Shown here in pieces: positions 1-5,129 of a stretch of DNA of 5,603 bases. Each line of letters opens with the position of its first letter. Position 1 is the stretch's first letter. The translations under genes and the position numbers were made by a program. Under the pieces are notes generated by a model, which saw only the letters and a program-made list of their open reading frames with translations, made no database searches and was not told the DNA's origin. The DNA is from Limisphaerales bacterium (GTDB lineage Bacteria; Verrucomicrobiota; Verrucomicrobiia; Limisphaerales; UBA11358). The stretch is from positions 1 through 5,603 of the forward strand of contig PKZR01000120.1 of NCBI GenBank assembly GCA_003133815.1, given 5' to 3'.

Positions 1-1541
1 TGCGGCCAGACCCAGTCCAGAGCATGTGAGTTTTGCCAGTAATAATTCGAACCAGTCACACCCTTCTCGATGGACGGATCGCCGCCGTTGTCCACGCCGT
101 TCTGTCCGATGGAATAAAGCAGGAAGGTTCCGTCTGCATTTGGACGATAGCGCAACGGCTGTCCGTCCACCGGATCAAGCGGAACGGCAGGGGCAAATTC
201 CGGCACCAGCGAATCCAAGTCCGGCGGATAATTCCCGTGTTTCAACTGATACCGTTTCAGGGCCATGGCGGTCATCACCACCTGTCTGGCGACTTCTGTT
301 GCTTCCATTTTGCGGTGGACGGCACTCAAGCCGAGGATGTTTTGCGATAATATCGAATGCATGTCCACGCTGTTCATGTCGGACTGGTCATTGGCTGCTT
401 TGACCTGTAACGATGCCATCTTTTTGCCTTGCGCGGTGACGGCGGCCTGAAACGAATGGTTCGTTTCAATCATTCGGCTGGTCTCACGCAGTATCTCATG
501 ACCCTTGAGCATCTTGAGTTCATCGGGATAAGACCACCAATACCGCCATTCAAACGAGACTGTCTCGGCCCGGATCTCATCAAAAAAAGACTTCTGCACT
601 TTAAAACCGTTTACTTCAGATCCCATGTTCAAATATTCCTGGAACTTTGCGTTGGAATTGCGCCATTGCTCCGCCGTCATCCGGCTCATCACAGACTCCA
701 TCGCCAGCGCATTTTCTTCCGAGTGGATTAAATCCATATCCGCCCAGTCCTTCTGCAATTGGGTGAGCTGTTCATCGGTCACATTCGTTGACTGCAACAA
801 CTCCCAGTTTGCCGTCACCGTCATCTGCACAATCGCCATGGACACCAGCTCGGAGATCAGCAGCCGCTCACCGGCCATCGCCTTGGACAGCACCAGCATC
901 GTGCGCAGGTTCGTGACCGCCGAGGCCGTGTCGCCGCGCTGCAAGTCGCACAGCACCGCCGTCCCCAGCCGTTGCGCCGCCCGTTTTGAATTGGCCAGAG
1001 ACAGTTTATTCATGTCAAAACCGTCAAACCCGCCTGCGTAATTAAATTGAAAATCGAAAGCCGGCTTGTCAATGATCTGGTGGAGCAGGGCGTATCCACC
1101 GGCGTTCGCATCAACGGCGGCCGCAATCTTCTGCCATGAGACTGTGCCGCTAGAATCTCTGAAGTCCGGCTCCTGCGAACGGACCATCGCCTTTCCCGGC
1201 GCAACCGGCGTCATCCCATAAACATAATTGGTGTTAAAAAAACTTCCCTTCGTCTGGAGGGTTTCATTGAAAGCGGCATCGGCCTGGCGAAACGCATCCG
1301 CGCCGTTCTTCTCCGGCGGCAAGGGCGGGGGAATCACCTGCGCCAGATCCATTGGCACGCCCCTGGCCTTGAGTTCGGCGATATAAGAGTGCAGCGCCCA
1401 GCGCAATTGATAATGATGGATGACCGGAACAACGATGGCCGCAGCCAGCACCGCGCCAACCGTGATTCGGACTTTATTGCGGAGGTTCATTTCCCGACGG
1501 TATTTCCGCTTTTCGGCGATGTCCAGCGGTAATAATTCCAT
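1..1541 (-). CDS. Membrane-anchored protein with pseudopilin-like C-terminal motif (partial, C-terminus beyond window)
   Basis: One uninterrupted minus-strand frame runs from ATG at 1541-1539 to the left edge, giving 513 visible residues and no stop. An in-frame TAG nine bases upstream of the ATG rules out a longer N-terminus. No clear ribosome binding site is seen, and Met18 is a possible alternative start. Residues 10-25 are basic, and residues about 26-41 (ITVGAVLAAAIVVPVI) form a single hydrophobic anchor, so most of the chain is probably outside the cytoplasm. A proline-rich PPPLPPEKNGADAF stretch lies near residues 70-83, followed by a long, probably helical middle. Residues 430-488 (RYQLKHGNYPPDLDSLVP, then DPVDGQPLRY, then LLYSIGQNGVDNGGD) resemble the C-terminal region of type II secretion major pseudopilins (GspG-like). 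Similar tails occur in lineage-specific hypothetical proteins of Verrucomicrobiota. There is no N-terminal prepilin cleavage motif, so it is not itself a classical pseudopilin. Coding is certain; the function is unknown. Confidence 0.85.
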   Translation of the reverse strand, partial: MELLPLDIAEKRKYRREMNLRNKVRITVGAVLAAAIVVPVIHHYQLRWALHSYIAELKARGVPMDLAQVIPPPLPPEKNGADAFRQADAAFNETLQTKGSFFNTNYVYGMTPVAPGKAMVRSQEPDFRDSSGTVSWQKIAAAVDANAGGYALLHQIIDKPAFDFQFNYAGGFDGFDMNKLSLANSKRAAQRLGTAVLCDLQRGDTASAVTNLRTMLVLSKAMAGERLLISELVSMAIVQMTVTANWELLQSTNVTDEQLTQLQKDWADMDLIHSEENALAMESVMSRMTAEQWRNSNAKFQEYLNMGSEVNGFKVQKSFFDEIRAETVSFEWRYWWSYPDELKMLKGHEILRETSRMIETNHSFQAAVTAQGKKMASLQVKAANDQSDMNSVDMHSILSQNILGLSAVHRKMEATEVARQVVMTAMALKRYQLKHGNYPPDLDSLVPEFAPAVPLDPVDGQPLRYRPNADGTFLLYSIGQNGVDNGGDPSIEKGVTGSNYYWQNSHALDWVWP

Positions 1542-1561
1542 GCAGCACTACCCAAGTGAGC

Positions 1562-1579
1562 GCGCCCGTTCACGGGCGC
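1562..1579. other. Strong short hairpin upstream of the left-edge gene
   Basis: GCGCCCGT at 1562-1569 and ACGGGCGC at 1572-1579 are perfect reverse complements separated by two bases, so a 7-bp GC-rich stem with a TTCA loop would form in RNA of either strand. It lies 20 bases upstream of the minus-strand start codon at 1541, inside the likely leader. No T-run follows on either side, so it does not look like an intrinsic terminator. It could affect translation initiation or mRNA stability, but that is inference. Confidence 0.4.
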
Positions 1580-1993
1580 AATCGGGCGAAGAGTTGATTT
1601 TTGGCAGACCCGGTCACAAGCCGTTGCCAAATTCTGATTCCGTCTTTTTGGCAAACTCCGAGCGTTCCGGGTGAAAGCAGAAATTAAGCAGATGGTATTG
1701 TTCCACGTATTTGCAGCCTTGCGGCCTGGGATTCAAGCATAAGCACAAACCATCACTTACACTGCTCAAGACGCGGCATTCAGTCGTGTCCGGCATACTG
1801 TCATTCTGGCCTGATACAAATATCCTTGCCATAAATTACTTGCCTTATTTCAGCGTCCACGCTTGCGCATGGTTTGTCAAATTTTTTTACGGATGCCAGG
1901 GGAGGTGGGGAATGTGGATTGGATTCCACACTTTCAGGGATGTTGGGTTGTCTTGATTGCTGGTAGGGAATCCGGCTTCTCGTCTTTTATATC
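1580..1993. other. Intergenic stretch without supportable gene
   Basis: About 400 bases between the leader of the left-edge gene and the stop of the small gene at 1994. Short open frames exist here (minus 1614-1832, plus 1711-1956), but their translations have no recognisable motif or domain-like pattern. I found no tRNA-like clover, riboswitch core or terminator with a T-tract. The only structure seen is a 7-bp inverted repeat, GGATTCC (1921-1927) with GGAATCC (1967-1973), whose 39-base loop makes it unconvincing. Confidence 0.5.
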
Positions 1994-2284
1994 CTAATAA
2001 TCGCGCCGAACCTGCTCGATGAGTTTGCGATATACCTCGCCGTCATAATCCAGAAAGTGCGGATAACGGCTGTGCATGGTCTTGGGCCGCATCGCATGTT
2101 TGATGGGACACCAATAATGCTCCGTGCGCCATGCGATTTCCTGCACATAGCCGATGAGACCGTTTACATATTCGCGATAGGCGCAGTTGAACTTTTCAAT
2201 GCCATTGATAGTAGCCAGATTCCAGCTGCCCATCACCTTGTTATCCAGCCCGGGCCGATTATTTCTTGGAAAGAAACGCGTCAT
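1994..2284 (-). CDS. Small protein with WCPIKHA motif, unknown function
   Basis: A 96-residue minus-strand frame. ATG at 2284 is preceded by GGAA at a workable spacing, and the frame overlaps the end of the upstream small gene by 26 bases in another frame. The last 50 residues look like a real conserved protein: WRTEHYWCPIKHA (52-64) with Cys59 and His63, then HSRYPHFLDYDGEVYRKLIEQVRRDY (71-96, His71). The Cys/His/His spacing suggests a metal or cofactor site, or a remnant of one. The first ~17 residues lie in the overlap and are uninformative, so Met18 (codon at 2233) is an alternative start that would remove the overlap. I do not recognise the family with certainty. Its co-orientation and overlap with the CxxC protein suggest a shared transcript. 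No terminator was found after the stop. Confidence 0.55.
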   Translation of the reverse strand: MTRFFPRNNRPGLDNKVMGSWNLATINGIEKFNCAYREYVNGLIGYVQEIAWRTEHYWCPIKHAMRPKTMHSRYPHFLDYDGEVYRKLIEQVRRDY

Positions 2285-2534
2285 AGCATTCCGGGCAAAT
2301 CCCGTGCGTGGCTTCTCCCAGCATTTTCGTGGAGATGAACGGCAGTCTTTTCATTGCCTCCTCGATCTTCAACCAGACATTCAGCCCCACGGGAATCCTC
2401 TGGCACCAGGCGCATCTCCTCAACACCCCGTCGTGCCGCTGACATGCGGACTTGCCCGTCATGCCAAATACAAGCCCGGCATCCGCCGTGTTCCCGGCAC
2501 CGGCCATTTCTCGTTGATGTTCCTGATTAAACAT
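2259..2534 (-). CDS. Small CxxC...HGICPEC putative zinc-binding protein
   Basis: A 91-residue minus-strand frame ending in HGICPECYDAFLSKK. Two cysteine pairs, C41-A-W-C44 and C80-P-E-C83, are separated by 35 residues, consistent with one zinc ribbon or rubredoxin-like knuckle. The CAWC/CxxC...HGICPEC arrangement closely resembles a short module often found at the C-terminus of bacterial sensor kinases and response regulators, here standing alone. The first ~35 residues have low complexity in function terms and no ribosome binding site is visible before ATG 2534. Met10, Met25 or a GTG at residue 37 could be the true start. The role is unknown; a redox or regulatory metal-binding function is inference. 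It overlaps the following gene by 26 bases, a common sign of co-transcription. Confidence 0.6.
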   Translation of the reverse strand: MFNQEHQREMAGAGNTADAGLVFGMTGKSACQRHDGVLRRCAWCQRIPVGLNVWLKIEEAMKRLPFISTKMLGEATHGICPECYDAFLSKK

Positions 2535-2628
2535 AATTACGGCTAATAACGGTCAATTAGCAAAAAACTGAAGCTGTTTCTGTGAATCTGAATACGTGGG
2601 TTGGCAAGGGTGGCAGTCTGCAAAACCC

Positions 2629-2648
2629 GGCGGGCAGGAAACCCCGCC
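2629..2648. other. GC-rich inverted repeat upstream of the small-gene pair
   Basis: GGCGGG (2629-2634) and CCCGCC (2643-2648) are reverse complements with an eight-base loop. On the minus strand the stem is followed by GGGTTTTG, so it could act as a weak terminator for transcripts entering from the DUF262/HEPN side. The T-run is only four bases, so this is tentative. Confidence 0.25.
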
Positions 2649-2723
2649 TCAATTAATGGGTCAATCTAGTGCTAAAACACCGGCCAAACCGGAAAGCCGC
2701 AGTTTAGACCATCCGGCGATTAA

Positions 2724-3494
2724 ATGGCGACCCGGAGCCGGCCGGAAATAACCCGTCGCCTGCCAAAAAACCGAAAAGGCGTCAATTTTGGTCAAAAAAA
2801 CTCAAAAAATGGTGGAAAACGACCCTTTCCTAGTATTGAGATGACCGTTCTTAATACTAAGGACATGATTCTTTGTATTAAGGACGACGTTCTTAATATT
2901 GCGGACGACGCTCTTTGTATTAAGGACCACGTTCTTAATACTACGGACGACGATCTTTGTATTAAGAAAGCAGTTCTCAATACTACGGAATCATTTCTTG
3001 GAATTGGGAAATCGTTCCGCAAAATTGGGAAACAGGGGCGAAAACCCATGAAAATCGCCATAAAGTCTCTTTTTTTTCCTGACGGGAGGCTGGATGATCA
3101 AATATGCAAATCAATCAAGTTTTACCGCATTATTCCGATAGATAATCGTGCAAAATGGAAGGTTGCCAAGCGTAGCCCCCGCATCGGGCTGGATTCACGG
3201 ACGAATCTTATGGTCATCAATACAAACGTAGCGGCTCAAACCACGGCGAGCCAGTTAAAGGTATCCTCCCAATTGCTCTCGCAATCCCTTGCCCGGCTCC
3301 TCGCCAGTCCGGCTCGGACCAACCCTGGGCTGAGAGATGGAAGAGCGGTGGGACGTGTGCGTCGTGGCGCTCAAGGGACAATTTGTCGAATTAATCCTAC
3401 AAACTCGTTTGAAATTGTTTCAATCCATCGGCGATTTGGTGTTGCTGACCGATCCCAATCTCTAAGGAAAGGTCCTGGACGACTACCGAGATAG
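2724..3494 (+). CDS. Doubtful long open frame across repeat array and flagellin fragment
   Basis: A 256-residue plus-strand frame with ATG at 2724 but no ribosome binding site. Residues ~37-102 are a heptad-like repeat (DDVLNIA, DDALCIK, DHVLNTT, DDDLCIK) produced by the 21-bp periodicity of the underlying DNA. From residue 163 the frame coincides with the flagellin start at 3210, and its last ~41 residues are antisense to the HEPN gene. Between repeat units, substitutions fall mainly at first and second codon positions while third positions stay fixed, the reverse of protein-level constraint. I therefore think the frame is open mainly because a repeat whose period is a multiple of three lacks stops. 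An automated pipeline may call it a hypothetical protein. A real heptad (coiled-coil-like) product is not excluded. Confidence 0.2.
   Translation: MATRSRPEITRRLPKNRKGVNFGQKNSKNGGKRPFPSIEMTVLNTKDMILCIKDDVLNIADDALCIKDHVLNTTDDDLCIKKAVLNTTESFLGIGKSFRKIGKQGRKPMKIAIKSLFFPDGRLDDQICKSIKFYRIIPIDNRAKWKVAKRSPRIGLDSRTNLMVINTNVAAQTTASQLKVSSQLLSQSLARLLASPARTNPGLRDGRAVGRVRRGAQGTICRINPTNSFEIVSIHRRFGVADRSQSLRKGPGRLPR
2832..3025. repeat. Array of 42-bp-spaced imperfect palindromes
   Basis: Imperfect palindromes of 25 bp begin at 2833, 2875, 2917 and 2959, exactly 42 bp apart, with a decayed fifth copy at 3001. In the third copy the arms are GTATTAAGGAC (2917-2927) and GTTCTTAATAC (2931-2941) around a three-base loop: eleven pairs with a single G-T mismatch that would be G-U in RNA. 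The 17-bp spacers are themselves similar (TGCGGACGACGCTCTTT and TACGGACGACGATCTTT). The array can equally be read as nine ~21-bp units in alternating orientation. The copies degrade toward the right end. As RNA it could fold into a row of hairpins; as DNA it could present tandem symmetric protein-binding sites. Its function is unknown. Confidence 0.85.
3037..3077 (+). terminator. Possible weak terminator after the array
   Basis: GGCGA (3037-3041) and TCGCC (3055-3059) can form a five-bp stem, and a run of eight T lies at 3070-3077. The ten-base gap between stem and T-run is longer than in a standard intrinsic terminator. If the array is transcribed on the plus strand, this would be the natural 3' end. 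It also lies just before the sigma-28-like promoter, where a boundary would make sense. Confidence 0.25.
3115..3141 (+). promoter_or_regulatory. Sigma-28 (FliA)-type promoter for the flagellin fragment
   Basis: TCAAGTTT (3115-3122), eleven bases, then TCCGATAG (3134-3141). This matches the flagellar sigma-28 consensus TAAAGTTT-N11-GCCGATAA at 13 of 16 positions with the exact canonical spacing. The expected start of transcription is near 3148, about 60 bases before the flagellin-like ATG at 3210 on the same strand, which is the right arrangement for a class III flagellin gene. The agreement of two independent signals, promoter and protein start, makes chance unlikely. Confidence 0.65.
3210..3310 (+). 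pseudogene. Flagellin gene 5' fragment (truncated N-terminal domain)
   Basis: From ATG 3210 the translation begins MVINTNVAAQTTAS and continues to LSQSLARL around residues 23-30. This is the hallmark N-terminus of bacterial flagellin (D0 helix), where family members continue with an SSGS...DDAAGLA segment. Here the expected segment is missing. After about 3300 the frame reads LASPARTNPGL and shows no further flagellin character. In another frame TCC-GGC-TCG at 3311-3319 would encode SGS, hinting at a small frameshifting insertion, but similarity is not recovered beyond it. A complete flagellin is usually some 270 residues or more. The convergent HEPN gene ends at 3371, leaving no room for the rest. 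No strong ribosome binding site is visible. I infer a decayed or interrupted gene whose downstream part was lost, perhaps when the neighbouring cassette arrived. The exact end of homology is uncertain. Confidence 0.65.
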
Positions 3495-4018
3495 CGTTTA
3501 CCCGCAATGGTCATTGTAGCCTGATTAAATTTATTTTTTGAGTCGTCTTGACCGTGTGCAATGCGATGACGAATTGCCGCGAAGTCATTTAACCTTGCAG
3601 AATTTGATTGAAATATTAGTTCATGTAAACCCAGGTTGAAAAATCTTTGTGATCTTTGAATGACTTTCGTCGTGTTGTGCCATAATAAAAAATCTCGCCC
3701 GCCATAAAGATATGCTTCGGCTGTAGTGATTTTTTTGTGGAAAACTATAGTTGTTGCTGGAGTTAATGGCCCGATTGAATTTGAATAGCCAGCAAGATAT
3801 CTTATAAAAGATTGTTCAAGGGCATCTTCCCACGCGATAAAGATTCGCAAGAACGCCATTTCATAGGCTGCTTCGATTTTTGCTCTATGTAATAACCTGT
3901 ATTGATCAGTCCCCGGCCTTGCAAGCGTTCGAAGCCGTTCAAATGTAATGGGGAGCTGAATAGAGGCTGCGATCTTCTCATTCAAATCTCGGCCAAAATC
4001 TGGCATTAGCCTTGGCAT
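3371..4018 (-). CDS. HEPN-domain putative ribonuclease, partner of DUF262
   Basis: A 215-residue minus-strand gene whose ATG (4018-4016) overlaps the upstream stop codon as TAATG, with GGAAAA just before it, indicating translational coupling to the DUF262 gene. A helical segment, FIAWEDALEQSFIRYLAG (60-77), matches the first HEPN helices. LNDFAAIRHRIAHG (143-156) contains the catalytic R-x4-H motif (Arg150, His155) of HEPN ribonucleases. Arginine- and tryptophan-rich segments lie between, including GGRDFLLWHN (106-115). Family knowledge: HEPN RNases act in toxin-antitoxin, abortive-infection and CRISPR effector proteins, cutting RNA as dimers. HEPN proteins of the MAE_28990/RiboL-PSP type often lie next to DUF262 genes; I place this protein in that group tentatively. 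The motif is intact and there is no frameshift, so it should be active. An RNase effector controlled by the DUF262 partner is inference. No terminator was found after the stop. Confidence 0.85.
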   Translation of the reverse strand: MPRLMPDFGRDLNEKIAASIQLPITFERLRTLARPGTDQYRLLHRAKIEAAYEMAFLRIFIAWEDALEQSFIRYLAGYSNSIGPLTPATTIVFHKKITTAEAYLYGGRDFLLWHNTTKVIQRSQRFFNLGLHELIFQSNSARLNDFAAIRHRIAHGQDDSKNKFNQATMTIAGKRYLGSRPGPFLRDWDRSATPNRRWIETISNEFVGLIRQIVP

Positions 4019-5076
4019 TATTTTCCAAAGGCACGTTCGTAAATGGTGTCAAATCGTATTTGGCGTTGTGGAAGCTTGTCTGTTGATTTCAAGCAAGCGT
4101 CCAAAAACTTGCTTGAAACATCTCCGTTGCCCTTCGCCTCTTTTCCCTGAGTGATCAATTCGGATAATTTCAAAAGTGCATCGCGGGCTGTTTGAATTTC
4201 GGCAGACGTGAGAGCTGTCTTTGATCGACCAGTTGTTTGGCCGGGGATGCCAAACAATCGGTGTGAAACCACCGCAAATAAGGAATAAAAGAAGGGCGAG
4301 CGGTGAAATTCTGTATCTATTAATTCGCTTTCTAATATTTTCTGGATTGCATCAATAACTGAACGAAAACGGCTTTCGATTTTAGACTGGTTTGGAAATT
4401 CAGCATCATAATCGCGATAAAAGTTTTCAATGGTATCCTTTTTATGTTGCATCCCACTCAAAAGAATTATGAGCAATTCACTTGTCAATTCGGCCTCACT
4501 CATCCGAGCAATTGCCGTCTCGCTAAAGATTCCATTTTGTCGCCAGAACTCTAAATGCTCGTAACCTAATTTATAAGCGGATCGTTTGAAGAAACCAAAA
4601 TACTTACCGTTAAGGAGTTCCTGTCTGTTCAAAGGGATAGAATATGTGTTAACACGCGCAAATATTTCCAAAACCTCTACGTCGCTAATTCCATGAAAAA
4701 CTTCACAGACAAAAGGAAATTCTCGAATTAAATTCTGTTTCTCGGCGGACAGCTTCTCAAATCTTGCTGCTCCATGCTCTGCGGCTTGTGGCTTTGATAA
4801 AGAAAATTTGCCGTCTATAAATCCCAAAACCGCAGAAATTCTTTGTTGCCCATCAACAACTTCTCTAACGACTTTGTTTTTTTCTTTGGATTGTGCAACT
4901 CTTAAAAAAATAGGCGGCACGGGCATCCGTTTGAGGAGCGTATCAATCAAATAAGACTTTTTCTGTGTGCTCCAAACTTCTCTTCGCTGAAATTTTGGTT
5001 GAATAGCTAAAGTCCCACCGGCCTGCCAATCTTGAAAATCGTAAGGCGTGTATTCGCATCGACCCGGTTTATTCAT
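4018..5076 (-). CDS. DUF262 domain protein (GmrSD N-terminal/ParB-like fold), putative defence component
   Basis: A 352-residue minus-strand gene with ATG at 5076. DUF262 hallmarks appear in order: QPKFQRREVW (26-35), LIDTLLKRMPVPPIFL (43-58), VVDGQQR (73-79) and FARVNT followed by PLNRQELLN (139-156). The DGQQR loop is the nucleotide-handling signature of the domain, which in GmrSD-type and SspE proteins couples NTP hydrolysis to nuclease control. The C-terminal half is helical with no HNH/DUF1524 motif, so this is a DUF262-only protein whose nuclease function would have to come from a partner. The HEPN gene follows with a one-base stop/start overlap (TAATG). The gene begins 53 bases after ilvD on the same strand. 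It is clearly more AT-rich than ilvD, suggesting horizontal transfer. A role in anti-phage defence is inference from family and gene pairing. Confidence 0.9.
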   Translation of the reverse strand: MNKPGRCEYTPYDFQDWQAGGTLAIQPKFQRREVWSTQKKSYLIDTLLKRMPVPPIFLRVAQSKEKNKVVREVVDGQQRISAVLGFIDGKFSLSKPQAAEHGAARFEKLSAEKQNLIREFPFVCEVFHGISDVEVLEIFARVNTYSIPLNRQELLNGKYFGFFKRSAYKLGYEHLEFWRQNGIFSETAIARMSEAELTSELLIILLSGMQHKKDTIENFYRDYDAEFPNQSKIESRFRSVIDAIQKILESELIDTEFHRSPFFYSLFAVVSHRLFGIPGQTTGRSKTALTSAEIQTARDALLKLSELITQGKEAKGNGDVSSKFLDACLKSTDKLPQRQIRFDTIYERAFGK

Positions 5077-5079
5077 AAG

Positions 5080-5106
5080 GCGATTTTAAGTGTTCCGTTT
5101 CATTCA
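5080..5106 (-). promoter_or_regulatory. Possible promoter for the DUF262-HEPN unit
   Basis: On the minus strand the 53-base gap after ilvD contains TTGCTG, a 16-base spacer and TAAAAT, a weak sigma-70-like pair. The -10-like element ends six bases before the DUF262 ATG, so initiation would fall at or next to the start codon and give a leaderless message. That agrees with the absence of a ribosome binding site there. Read-through from ilvD is the alternative. Evidence is weak. Confidence 0.2.
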
Positions 5107-5129
5107 GCAATACAAATGCAGCCTACGGA

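Noticed and set aside
26..1041. Several plus-strand open frames of 60-140 codons
   Set aside because: All lie antisense to the continuous 513-residue minus-strand gene, and their translations are arginine/serine-rich shadows without motifs.
1614..1956. Minus 72-residue and plus 81-residue frames in the intergenic stretch
   Set aside because: They have no domain-like pattern, no ribosome binding site, and overlap each other on opposite strands.
2057..2546. Plus-strand frames of 93 and 119 residues
   Set aside because: They are antisense to the two small minus-strand genes, which carry recognisable CxxC and CPIKH motifs.
2833..3025. CRISPR array (25-bp repeats, 17-bp spacers)
   Set aside because: The spacers are similar to each other and far shorter than CRISPR spacers, the repeats are not identical, and no cas gene is present.
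2792..3061. Minus-strand 89-residue open frame with LIQR/VLRT repeats
   Set aside because: It is an antisense consequence of the 21-bp periodic array, with no ribosome binding site and no recognisable family.
3371..5076. Type II toxin-antitoxin pair (HEPN-MNT)
   Set aside because: The partner has DUF262 motifs, not the GSxxR/K nucleotidyltransferase signature of MNT antitoxins, and is much too long.
3311..5129. Transposon or integron carrying the DUF262-HEPN pair
   Set aside because: No transposase, integrase, terminal inverted repeats or target-site duplication could be found.
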